From contig ONCM01000020.1 of assembly GCA_900316305.1 (NCBI GenBank), forward strand, positions 62,001 to 126,000: a DNA stretch of 64,000 bases, written 5' to 3'. Made by a program: the position numbers and the translations under genes. Positions 40,469 through 48,199 of this stretch are shown here, in pieces. Source of the stretch: an uncultured Bacteroidales bacterium (GTDB lineage: Bacteria > Bacteroidota > Bacteroidia > Bacteroidales > WCHB1-69). Below the pieces are notes generated by a model, which was not told the DNA's origin, searched no databases, and was given only the letters and a program-made list of their open reading frames with translations. How positions within the stretch are numbered: position 1 is the stretch's first letter; every line of letters starts with the position of its first letter.

Positions 40469-41335
40469 ATGACAGTAAAAAGAATGCCCCACTTCCTGGA
40501 TATGGACGATGAACGGCTCTACGAGCTGGACAACGCTCGTTATGTAATCTTAGGTGTGCCTTACGACGGCACGAGCACATTCGTGAAAGGCGCCGACAAA
40601 GGGCCGCAAGCCATCTTGGACGCGTCCGACAGTCTGGAGCTTTATGACATTCAATATCAATACGAAGGGTGGCTCGCTGGCATCCACACCGACCATCACG
40701 ACTACGACCTGCAAACGCCGGAGACCATGGTGGATTCGGTCTATCGTCGCATGAAGCACTTCATGGAAATGGGCAAGCGCCCCATCCTGCTGGGAGGCGA
40801 GCACTCTGTATCGGTCGGGGCAATCCGGGCGATGGCAGAGTCCTATCCGGATCTCACCGTGTTGCAAATTGATGCGCACGCGGACCTGCGCGACAGCTAC
40901 CACGATTCACCGTACAACCACGCCTGCGTGATGCGTCGAGCCCAAGAAGTTGCCAAAGTGGTACAGATCGGCATCCGCAACGTCTGCTCCGAGGAGCTTC
41001 CGAACGTAGTTCCTGAAAACATCTTCTATGCTCACCTAATCCACAATCGCGAAGATTGGATGGAGAAGGCGCTCGGGCGGCTTTCTGACAATATATATAT
41101 AACTGTGGATTTGGACGGTTTCGACCCGTCGATTCTGCCAGCCACCGGCACACCGCTGCCCGGCGGACTGCAATGGTATCCCACCCTCGCTTTCTTGGAG
41201 AAAGTGTTTAAGAACAAAAACGTCGTCGGATTCGATGTCGTGGAATTATGCCCGCAAGAAGACAACAAAGTCTCGGACGTGTTAGCCGCGACGCTAGTCT
41301 ATAAGATGCTGACGATGTGGGAGATGAACAGATAA
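40469..41335 (+). CDS. speB: Agmatinase/arginase-family ureohydrolase
   Basis: 288 aa from the ATG at 40469. The dimanganese site is spelled out by GGEHSVSVG (His), DAHADLRDSYHDSPYNHACV (two Asp and His) and DLDGFDPSILPATGTPLPGG (two Asp). N-terminal GVPYDGTSTFVKGADKGPQA is typical of agmatinases rather than arginases. It would convert agmatine to putrescine and urea for polyamine synthesis. No arginine decarboxylase is in the window. The gene is followed by a perfect palindromic terminator shared with the convergent tRNA-fMet. Confidence 0.88.
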   Translation: MTVKRMPHFLDMDDERLYELDNARYVILGVPYDGTSTFVKGADKGPQAILDASDSLELYDIQYQYEGWLAGIHTDHHDYDLQTPETMVDSVYRRMKHFMEMGKRPILLGGEHSVSVGAIRAMAESYPDLTVLQIDAHADLRDSYHDSPYNHACVMRRAQEVAKVVQIGIRNVCSEELPNVVPENIFYAHLIHNREDWMEKALGRLSDNIYITVDLDGFDPSILPATGTPLPGGLQWYPTLAFLEKVFKNKNVVGFDVVELCPQEDNKVSDVLAATLVYKMLTMWEMNR

Positions 41336-41342
41336 AAACAAC

Positions 41343-41367
41343 AAAGGCGCAGAATTCTGCGCCTTTT
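41343..41367. terminator. Bidirectional terminator between speB and tRNA-fMet
   Basis: AAAGGCGCAGAATTCTGCGC continues to CTTTT: a perfect 24-base palindrome with T runs on both strands, placed between convergent transcripts. Confidence 0.85.
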
Positions 41368-41374
41368 GATTTAG

Positions 41375-41446
<72 letters not shown>

Positions 41447-41459
41447 ATGTTTCAGGCCG

Positions 41460-41467
41460 CAAAAATA
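41460..41467 (-). promoter_or_regulatory. -7 promoter box for tRNA-fMet
   Basis: TATTTTTG on the minus strand, 14 bases before the tRNA 5' end. Confidence 0.6.
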
Positions 41468-41527
41468 CACATTTTTCGTATTCAACAGATAATTGTCGAA
41501 AAAAAATTTTTCATATCGTTTTTTTTG

Positions 41528-41535
41528 TATCTTTG
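41528..41535 (+). promoter_or_regulatory. -7 promoter box for rpsA
   Basis: TATCTTTG, 104 bases before the rpsA start, leaving a long leader by the standards of this window. Confidence 0.7.
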
Positions 41536-41541
41536 CCGCCT

Positions 41542-41638
41542 CAATTGAAAGAGGCTCTTCAATTGATTATTAAATAATTAACCTCATTGTTTCATCCTTA
41601 AAAAGCCCCTGTCTCAGGCTAATTTGAGACAAATTTTT
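41542..41638 (+). promoter_or_regulatory. Structured 5' leader of rpsA with terminator-like hairpin at the start codon
   Basis: Two inverted repeats: CAATTGAA/TTCAATTG (41542-41565) and TGTCTCA/TGAGACA (41610-41631). The second is followed by AATTTTT and then the ATG, so it has the shape of an intrinsic terminator placed exactly at the translation start. A control site for S1 autoregulation is a reasonable inference. Confidence 0.5.
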
Positions 41639-43582
41639 ATGTCAGAAGAATTATTGAATGCTCCTGAACAAACTGAAGAAATTGCACAAAACGTGGAAAA
41701 TGTTGCCGAAACCGCTGCTCCCGTAGTGGAAGAACAACTCCCCGAAACCGAAGCTGTCGAGGAAAAAGCCCCCAAGGCCGCCCGCAAAATGCGCAACTTT
41801 GAGAACGCTTACGCTAACGCTCTCGAAAACTTCAGCTGGGACAAAGTTTCTGAAAGCAACGACCGTTATCCGAAGGAAGAGCAAGCTCGTTTGGAAGACG
41901 TTTACACCAAGTCTTTCAAATCCCTTGAACAAGGTGACGTCATCACCGGCAAGGTGGTTTCCATCAACGACCGCGAAGTGGTGATCAATATCGGCTTCAA
42001 GTCCGACGGTGTCATCAACGCTTCCGAGCTCCGCTACAACCACGACCTCAAGATCGGTGACGAAATCGAGGTTTACGTTGAAAGTCAGGAAGATGCCAAC
42101 GGTCAAATGCAACTTTCCCACAAACGCGCCCTCATCCTCAAATCATGGCAGCGCGTCAACGAAGCATACGACAACCAAGAGGTTATCACCGGTTATGTCA
42201 AGGGCAAGACCAAAGGCGGTCTCATCGTGGACGTCTTCGGTATCGAAGCCTTCCTGCCGGGTTCCCAGATCGATGTCAAGCAAATCCGCGACTTCGACGT
42301 GTATGTTGGCAAGACCATGGAGTTCAAGGTTGTCAAGATCAACCACGACTACAAGAACGTTGTCGTTTCCCACAAGGCTCTCATCGAGGCTGAAATCGAA
42401 GCCCAGAAGGCTGAGATCATCAGCAAACTCGAAGTCGGCCAAATCTTGGAAGGTACTGTCAAGAACATCGTTTCCTACGGTGCATTCGTCGATCTCGGCG
42501 GTCTGGACGGTCTCATCCACATCACCGACCTCTCTTGGGGCCGTATCAACCATCCTTCTGAAGTGGTTGAGCTCGACCAGAAGGTCAACGTCGTTATCCT
42601 CAACTTCGAAGAGGGTAAGAAACGTATCGCCCTGGGTCTCAAGCAACTCACTCCTCAACCTTGGGAGAAACTCGATCCCAATTTGAAGGTGGGTGACAAA
42701 GTCAAGGGTAAAGTGGTCGTCATCACCGACTACGGCGCCTTCGTGGAGATTCTTCCCGGCGTGGAAGGCCTCATCCATGTGTCCGAGATGTCTTGGTCAC
42801 AGCACCTCCGCACCGCTCACGACTTCCTCAAAGTCGGCGACGAAGTGGAAGCTGTTGTCCTCACGCTCGACCGCGAAGGTCAGAAGATGTCCCTCGGCAT
42901 CAAGCAACTCATCCCCGATCCTTGGGCAAACATCCTTGAGAAATATCCTGTTGGTTCCCGTCACACCGCTACTGTGCGTAACTTCACCACCTTCGGCATC
43001 TTCGTCGAACTGGAAGAAGGCGTTGACGGCCTGATCCACATTTCCGACCTCTCCTGGAACAAGAAGATCAAACATCCGGCTGAATTCACCAAAGTGGGTG
43101 AGTCCATCGACGTGGTCGTCCTCGAAGTGGACACCGAGAACCGTCGTCTGAGCCTCGGTCACAAACAGCTTGAGGAGAATCCTTGGGACGTTTATGAGAC
43201 CATCTTCACCATCGGTTCCGTGCACGAAGGTACCATCACCGGCATGAACGACAAGGGTGCCACCGTGATGCTTCCGCACAACATCGAAGGTTTCGCCTTC
43301 AACCGTCATCTCCAGAAAGAGGACAAGTCCACCGCTAAGGAAGGTGAGACCCTGCCCTTCATGGTGGTTGACTTCTCGAAGGACGCCAAGAAGATCCACC
43401 TTTCCCACACCAAGACCTGGCAACCCGACAGAGATTCTGAAGAGAGAGCCAAGAACGATGAGGAAAGACAAAAAGAGCGTGATATTCAGAAAGTTAACGA
43501 GAGCAACGTGGAAAAAGCCACTCTCGGCGATCTGAACATCCTGCAATCTTTGAAAGAGGATCTCGAAAAGGAAGGTAAATAA
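41639..43582 (+). CDS. rpsA: 30S ribosomal protein S1
   Basis: 647 aa from the ATG at 41639. An acidic N-terminal extension (about 1-60, rich in Glu, Pro and Ala) precedes six S1 RNA-binding repeats. Examples are GDVITGKVVSINDREVVINI, then the VKNIVSYGAFVDLGGLDGLI and VVITDYGAFVEILPGVEGLI repeats with the shared GLIHxSxxSW pattern, and a divergent last repeat (MNDKGATVMLPHNIEGFAFN). S1 bridges mRNA to the 30S subunit, which matters in Bacteroidota that use few Shine-Dalgarno sites. Very strong codon bias and its own promoter, leader hairpins and terminator point to high, controlled expression. Confidence 0.95.
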   Translation: MSEELLNAPEQTEEIAQNVENVAETAAPVVEEQLPETEAVEEKAPKAARKMRNFENAYANALENFSWDKVSESNDRYPKEEQARLEDVYTKSFKSLEQGDVITGKVVSINDREVVINIGFKSDGVINASELRYNHDLKIGDEIEVYVESQEDANGQMQLSHKRALILKSWQRVNEAYDNQEVITGYVKGKTKGGLIVDVFGIEAFLPGSQIDVKQIRDFDVYVGKTMEFKVVKINHDYKNVVVSHKALIEAEIEAQKAEIISKLEVGQILEGTVKNIVSYGAFVDLGGLDGLIHITDLSWGRINHPSEVVELDQKVNVVILNFEEGKKRIALGLKQLTPQPWEKLDPNLKVGDKVKGKVVVITDYGAFVEILPGVEGLIHVSEMSWSQHLRTAHDFLKVGDEVEAVVLTLDREGQKMSLGIKQLIPDPWANILEKYPVGSRHTATVRNFTTFGIFVELEEGVDGLIHISDLSWNKKIKHPAEFTKVGESIDVVVLEVDTENRRLSLGHKQLEENPWDVYETIFTIGSVHEGTITGMNDKGATVMLPHNIEGFAFNRHLQKEDKSTAKEGETLPFMVVDFSKDAKKIHLSHTKTWQPDRDSEERAKNDEERQKERDIQKVNESNVEKATLGDLNILQSLKEDLEKEGK

Positions 43583-43603
43583 TTCCAAACCTCCAATACG
43601 CGA

Positions 43604-43639
43604 AAAGCGGTCCGATTATTCCGGGCCGCTTTTTTTTTG
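43604..43639 (+). terminator. Intrinsic terminator of rpsA
   Basis: AAAGCGGTCCG pairs with CGGGCCGCTTT (11 bp with one G-T) and is followed by a run of T. Confidence 0.9.
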
Positions 43640-43673
43640 TGAAAGAATTTGGAAAACAAAAAAATTAATTTTT

Positions 43674-43681
43674 TATCTTTG
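43674..43681 (+). promoter_or_regulatory. -7 promoter box for gatE
   Basis: TATCTTTG. A dispersed hairpin element lies between this box and the gatE start, lengthening the leader to about 125 bases. Confidence 0.6.
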
Positions 43682-43697
43682 CGGCTTAAAATTGTCT

Positions 43698-43768
43698 GAT
43701 GCTAGACTGTGCTCTGGCGAGTCTGGGGTTCCGCCCTCCTAACGTCGGACGGAATGGAGGGAAGCATC
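43698..43768. repeat. Dispersed hairpin repeat (CCTCCTAACGTCGG family), copy 2
   Basis: Outer arms GATGCT/AGCATC enclose GCGAG, TTCCG, CCTCCTAACGTCGG and CGGAATGGAGG, as at 7740. It sits in the 5' leader of gatE. Confidence 0.85.
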
Positions 43769-43813
43769 AAATTAATGAATATATATATTGAATTAATAAA
43801 TATTAAGACAAGA

Positions 43814-45763
43814 ATGCAAACGATTAATCCACAGAAGAATTACGAGGCCAGCAGAGACGCCATCGGCTATGTTGACCGGAAGAAGGCCACGCAGGCCGAC
43901 TACGACCGCATCGGGTTCATGTCGGGACTGGAAGTGCACCAGCAGCTGGCCACCAAGGAGAAACTGTTCTGCCGCTGTCCCGCCGGCATTTTCCAGAAAC
44001 CGGACCAATTTGACGCGGAGCTGCTGCGCCACATGCGCCCCACCCTCTCCGAGATGGGCGAGTACGACGGCACCGCGCTCATGGAGTTTAAGACGCGCAA
44101 GAACATCATCTACCGCATCGCGCACCGCACAGCGTGCACGTACGAGGTCGATGACACCCCGCCGTTCCCCATCAACCCCGAGGCGCTGCAGTACGCCCTC
44201 GAAATCGCCCTCGCTTCCAAGCTGAAGATCGTGGGCGAAGTCCACATCACCCGCAAACAGTACCTCGACGGTTCCATCCCGACGGGCTTCCAACGCACCG
44301 CCATCCTCGGCATCGACGGCGAAATCCAGCTGCGGAAGAAAAAAGTGCGCCTCATCCAACTCAGTGTGGAGGAAGATGCCTGCCGTGAGGTTTCCGATAT
44401 CGGACATACCCGTATCTACCGCACCGACCGCCTGGGAATGCCTCTGATTGAGACGGTTACGTATCCCGACATGATCAATCCCGACGAGGTGGAGGAAGCC
44501 GGCAACGTCATCCGTTTCATTAACCGCAGCACCGGCCGCGTGCGCACCGGCATCGGCGCCGGCCGTCAGGACGTGAACGTGAGCTGCAAGGGCGGCACCC
44601 GTATCGAGGTGAAGGGCGTGGCCCACACCAAGTGGATTCCAGAGGTCACCCACGTGGAGTGCTTCCGCCAGTGGGCGCTGCTCGCCATCCGTGAGCAACT
44701 CAAGTCCCGCATCAGCAAGGAAAATTGGAAAATGAGCTATATGGAACTCTGTCCCAAGGAGTTCCACTTCTATTTCGATCCCATCACCGACGCCATCAAG
44801 CGCGGAGAAAAGGTCTATATTGTTAATTTGCCGCAATTTGCAGGCTTGCTCTCTCACTTTACCCAACCCGGTCATCCGTTCTACAGCGAATTCGCTGACA
44901 GATTGAAGGTTATCGCCTGTCTGGAGCGTCCGAACATGGCCACGAGCGAAGATCTGGAAGATGTGGTGAGCCGCAGCGTCTTCGAGAAGGCAGCGAAAGC
45001 CCTCAACGCTGGCGACAACGACGCGCAGATCATCTTCTGGGGTCCCGAAGACGACGTGAAGACCGCCTTAGAGACCATCGAAGAGCGTGCGCTGATGGCC
45101 TTCGACGGCGTGCCGCAGGAGACCCGCAAGGTGCTGCCCGACGGCACCACCATCTTCGAACGCGTGCTGCCCGGTGCCGACCGCATGTACCCCGACACCG
45201 ACTCCGCGCCCATCCCGTTGACCAACGACTACATCGAGGAGCTGAGAAAGAACATTCCCGAGTCCATCGCCGACCGTTACGCGCAACTCGACAGCTGGGG
45301 CGTTCCGAAAGACTGTTACAAATACATCTTCACCTACAACTTCTTCCCGCTCATTAAGCGGATTGTCAACGAGTTGGATGTCTGCCCGAAATTCATCGGC
45401 ACCTTCTTCGGCCACCGGCTCAAGTACCTGAACGGTCAATACGGCAACATCCCGTTCTACACGGATCGTATATACGACCTCTTTGCTTTCCTAAAACAAG
45501 AAGGCATTGACAAGGCCATCGCCCGCGATATGTTGGAGGAAATGTTCATCTATCCCAATGCAGAAATGCCGCAGATACTAGGACTCGCCGGTTATAAGAA
45601 GATGACCAAGCAGGAAATCGAAGATCTGTACAACATGGCTATCAGTGATTTCGAACCTTACCGGACTCGCAGCAACGACAACGATAAACGCAACTATGCC
45701 ATCGGTAGGGTTAGACGCAGAGCTATTGGCAACGCCGCATTTACCGAATTAGCCAAGAAATAA
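43814..45763 (+). CDS. gatE: Archaeal-type Glu-tRNA(Gln) amidotransferase subunit E
   Basis: 649 aa from the ATG at 43814; a nearby ATG at 43775 is an alternative. The N-terminal domain has the GatB/GatE signature DYDRIGFMSGLEVHQQLATK with the zinc-type CRCPAGIF, and the kinase/amidotransferase core contains the EVDDTPPFPINPEALQYALE and RLGMPLIETVTYPDMINPDE blocks. A GAD insertion of the AspRS type (VNLPQFAGLLSHFTQPGHPF, about 335-354) distinguishes GatE from bacterial GatB, and a YqeY-like tail ends the protein. GatE activates Glu-tRNA(Gln) for amidation by ammonia from GatD, encoded next. GatDE is regarded as archaeal, so its presence here is unusual. Confidence 0.88.
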   Translation: MQTINPQKNYEASRDAIGYVDRKKATQADYDRIGFMSGLEVHQQLATKEKLFCRCPAGIFQKPDQFDAELLRHMRPTLSEMGEYDGTALMEFKTRKNIIYRIAHRTACTYEVDDTPPFPINPEALQYALEIALASKLKIVGEVHITRKQYLDGSIPTGFQRTAILGIDGEIQLRKKKVRLIQLSVEEDACREVSDIGHTRIYRTDRLGMPLIETVTYPDMINPDEVEEAGNVIRFINRSTGRVRTGIGAGRQDVNVSCKGGTRIEVKGVAHTKWIPEVTHVECFRQWALLAIREQLKSRISKENWKMSYMELCPKEFHFYFDPITDAIKRGEKVYIVNLPQFAGLLSHFTQPGHPFYSEFADRLKVIACLERPNMATSEDLEDVVSRSVFEKAAKALNAGDNDAQIIFWGPEDDVKTALETIEERALMAFDGVPQETRKVLPDGTTIFERVLPGADRMYPDTDSAPIPLTNDYIEELRKNIPESIADRYAQLDSWGVPKDCYKYIFTYNFFPLIKRIVNELDVCPKFIGTFFGHRLKYLNGQYGNIPFYTDRIYDLFAFLKQEGIDKAIARDMLEEMFIYPNAEMPQILGLAGYKKMTKQEIEDLYNMAISDFEPYRTRSNDNDKRNYAIGRVRRRAIGNAAFTELAKK

Positions 45764-45775
45764 TTAACGAACATA

Positions 45776-45843
45776 TTCCAAAAAGGGCTGAAAGCCCGAC
45801 CTAAGTCAACCCAGGGTGAAGCGAAGCGGAGCCCTGGGACAAC
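45776..45843. repeat. Dispersed REP-like element (AAGGGCTGAAAGCCC family), copy 1
   Basis: TTCCAAAAAGGGCTGAAAGC, then CCGAC, then the hairpin CCCAGGG...CCCTGGG with GCGAAGCGGAG between. Copy 2 in the other orientation is at 48113-48178. It fills the gatE-gatD spacer. Confidence 0.85.
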
Positions 45844-45857
45844 AAAAACAAAGAAAT

Positions 45858-47336
45858 ATGGAAAATAACGATAAAGTCACATTCCAAGGATACAAAGGCA
45901 GAGCACTGGAAATGCTCAAAAAATACGATGTCCATGTGTGGGACAAGGCCGAGGTCGAGACCACCCGCGGACACTTCTCGGGCAAGATCCTGCCCAGAGC
46001 CGAGAACACCGACGACATCCACATCGTCATGAAGGTGGCCACCGGCTACAACATCGGCATCGATATCGAGACGGTGACCGACATGAAGGGCGAGCGCGAC
46101 CCGCAGCCCGTCTTCAAGATTCCGGAAAAGGAGTTCCCTTACACACCCGGTCTGCCGCACGTGAAACTGTTAGGCACCGGCGGCACCATCGCCTCGCGAC
46201 TGGACTACCGTACGGGAGCCGTAATTCCCGCCTTCTCGCCCGGCGAGCTGTATGGTGCCGTGCCCGAGCTGGCCGACATCTGCAACCTGGAGACCGAAAA
46301 GGTCTTCGCCGTATTCTCCGAGAACATGTCGCCCGTGGAGTACAAAGCCTTAGCACAAAAGATTGGCGATGAGGTGAAAAAAGGCATCGAGGGCATCGTA
46401 ATCGGTCACGGTACAGATACGCTGGCGCACACCGCCACCGCGCTCACCTACATGTGCCAGAATTTGCCCATGCCCGTGGTGCTGGTCGGTTCTCAAAGAA
46501 GTTCCGACCGTCCGAGCTCCGACGCGGCGTTGAACCTCATGCACGCCATGACGGCCGCCGGTCACGGAGACATCGCCGAGGTGATGGTCTGCATGTTCGG
46601 ACCCACCAGCGACGACTACGGTTTCCTGCACCGCGGTACTCGCGTGCGCAAGATGCACAGCTCCTACCGTTCCACGTTCCGCACCATCGGCGACACGCCG
46701 TTAGCGACAGTGAACCGCAAGGACGGCGTGCAGCCCATTAAGGAAGTCTATAACCACCGTAGAAAAGGTCAACACCGTCAAGTCGAGGTCATCACTAACT
46801 ACGAGGACTACAAGCGCAGTTTGGCCCTCAACGACCCGAACGTCACCCGCATCGTGCCCACCTTCGACGACCGCGTGGCCATCCTCTACTACTATCCGGG
46901 CATGAAACCCGATGTGTTGGATGCGCTCATCGACAACGGATACAAGGGCATCGTGTGGGACGGCACTGGCTTGGGCCACGTCAACAAGCACATGTTCGAT
47001 GCCATCCAACGCGCCACCGACGCGGGCGTACACCAGTACATGAGCGTGCAGACCATCTGGGGCTACACTCACATGTTCGTCTATGACACCGGCCGTGACA
47101 TGATGGCCCGCGGCATCATCCCCGCCGACAACATGCTGGCGGAAAGCTCTTACATTAAGCTCGGCTGGGCGCTCGGCCTCACCAAGGACAGCGGCCAAAA
47201 GCGCGAAGATGTGAAGAAGCTGATGCTTACCCCCATCAACGACGAAATCACCAAACGCGAACCCTACGACGGCTACCTCGTCTATCAAGGCGGCGTGCCG
47301 GAAGTCGAGGAGTTCGTGAAGAAAGTCCGCAAATAA
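45858..47336 (+). CDS. gatD: Archaeal-type Glu-tRNA(Gln) amidotransferase subunit D (asparaginase family)
   Basis: 492 aa from the ATG at 45858. Residues 1-90 form the GatD-specific N-terminal beta domain (SGKILPRAENTDDIHIVMKV, ATGYNIGIDIE). The asparaginase domain follows, with both catalytic Thr motifs: KLLGTGGTIASRLDYRTGAV (about 109-128) and GIVIGHGTDTLAHTATALTY (about 190-209), plus the Lys/Ser region RKMHSSYRSTFRTIG. GatD releases ammonia from Gln or Asn for GatE. The N-terminal domain and the gatE neighbour exclude a plain asparaginase. It is longer than typical archaeal GatD (about 440 aa) and has a strong terminator. Confidence 0.88.
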   Translation: MENNDKVTFQGYKGRALEMLKKYDVHVWDKAEVETTRGHFSGKILPRAENTDDIHIVMKVATGYNIGIDIETVTDMKGERDPQPVFKIPEKEFPYTPGLPHVKLLGTGGTIASRLDYRTGAVIPAFSPGELYGAVPELADICNLETEKVFAVFSENMSPVEYKALAQKIGDEVKKGIEGIVIGHGTDTLAHTATALTYMCQNLPMPVVLVGSQRSSDRPSSDAALNLMHAMTAAGHGDIAEVMVCMFGPTSDDYGFLHRGTRVRKMHSSYRSTFRTIGDTPLATVNRKDGVQPIKEVYNHRRKGQHRQVEVITNYEDYKRSLALNDPNVTRIVPTFDDRVAILYYYPGMKPDVLDALIDNGYKGIVWDGTGLGHVNKHMFDAIQRATDAGVHQYMSVQTIWGYTHMFVYDTGRDMMARGIIPADNMLAESSYIKLGWALGLTKDSGQKREDVKKLMLTPINDEITKREPYDGYLVYQGGVPEVEEFVKKVRK

Positions 47337-47361
47337 TTAGCAGTTATAAGTTAGCAGTTGG
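47335..47361. repeat. TTAGCAG heptamer words after the gatD stop
   Basis: TAATTAGCAGTTATAAGTTAGCAGTTGGC begins at the stop codon. Confidence 0.65.
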
Positions 47362-47393
47362 CTGAGAGGCTGTTGCTGACTGAGAATATGAAA

Positions 47394-47426
47394 CCCGAGC
47401 CGTCACAATGTGGCGGCTCGAGTTTT
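47394..47426 (+). terminator. Intrinsic terminator of gatD
   Basis: CGAGCCGTCAC pairs with GTGGCGGCTCG around AAT and is followed by AGTTTTAT. Confidence 0.85.
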
Positions 47427-47511
47427 ATAGGTTTTATAAGAATATCTCAACGGAAAATTGAGGTTTTCATTGGGAAGGCTTGCTCAACATAGGGTCAGCA
47501 ATCATTCGTCT

Positions 47512-48021
47512 CTACCAATTAACAAAGGCTTTATTGAAAATATCATCCGTAAGAGCGTCAGAGATTTCGGCCACAAGTCCGGCCTCCACACTACTCAGGT
47601 TCTGCGAGCTATAGTAGTCGGCATAGCGAGAGAAGGACTGGTCGAAGTTCTGGTCCTCGTTGAATTTGTTGGTGAACCGCACCCGCACGGTGATGGTCAG
47701 ACGGTTCATGGCCGGGGAGTCGTTGCCCTGGATAGCCACGGGGTTCACGGTATAATTGGTAATCTCACCGTCAATTTCGTAGTCGCCGTCACGATCCACA
47801 ATGGTCAGCGGGGTCTGTCCCTGAATCTTGTCCTTCAGCACAGTCGTGAAACTTTGGCTCAACGTCGGGTTGATCAGCGTGGCGTTGTTCGGGAACGTGT
47901 TGATGGCCACGGTCTTCGCCCGCGCATCGACGGTGCCGCCGGTGAGGGAGACGGACATGCGACAACCTGCCAATAATATCGCTACGGCTATCATTATACT
48001 ATATATAATACGTTTTCTCAT
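47512..48021 (-). CDS. lptE: LptE-like LPS-assembly lipoprotein
   Basis: 169 aa from the ATG at 48021 (MRKRIIYSIMIAVAILLAGC); the lipobox LLAGC gives Cys 20. The mature domain (ARAKTVAINTFPNNATLINP; SQSFTTVLKDKIQGQTPLTI; DYEIDGEITNYTVNPVAIQG) matches the Bacteroidota LptE, which plugs the LptD barrel that exports LPS. It follows the sigma-54 activator gene on the same strand, the usual Bacteroidales pairing. Two codons upstream an in-frame ATG (48027) belongs to an 11-base array, so translation may enter from the array. Confidence 0.83.
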   Translation of the reverse strand: MRKRIIYSIMIAVAILLAGCRMSVSLTGGTVDARAKTVAINTFPNNATLINPTLSQSFTTVLKDKIQGQTPLTIVDRDGDYEIDGEITNYTVNPVAIQGNDSPAMNRLTITVRVRFTNKFNEDQNFDQSFSRYADYYSSQNLSSVEAGLVAEISDALTDDIFNKAFVNW

Positions 48022-48108
48022 ATTCATCGTTCATTCATCGTTCATTCATCGTTCATTCATCGTTCATTCATCGTTCATTCATCGTTCATTCATCGTTCAT
48101 TCATCGTC
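48022..48108 (-). repeat. 11-bp start-stop array (GATGAATGAAC) upstream of lptE
   Basis: About eight perfect units; on the minus strand each ATG opens a frame ATG AAT GAA CGA TGA whose stop overlaps the next ATG. The last ATG (48027) is in frame with lptE. Confidence 0.92.
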
Positions 48109-48112
48109 ATTC

Positions 48113-48178
48113 GTTCCTAGGGCTCTGCTCTGCCTCACCCTAGGCTAACATACGTCGGGCCTTCAGCCCTTTTGGAAT
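48113..48178. repeat. Dispersed REP-like element (AAGGGCTGAAAGCCC family), copy 2
   Basis: Minus-strand sequence ATTCCAAAAGGGCTGAAGGC, CCGAC, then CCTAGGG/CCCTAGG arms; homologous to 45776-45843. Confidence 0.85.
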
Positions 48179-48199
48179 AACTGCTAACTACTAACTAAT
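48179..48199. repeat. TTAGTAG heptamer words at the sigma-54 activator stop
   Basis: On the minus strand ATTAGTTAGTAGTTAGCAG; the stop TAG of the activator gene is the second word boundary. Confidence 0.7.
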
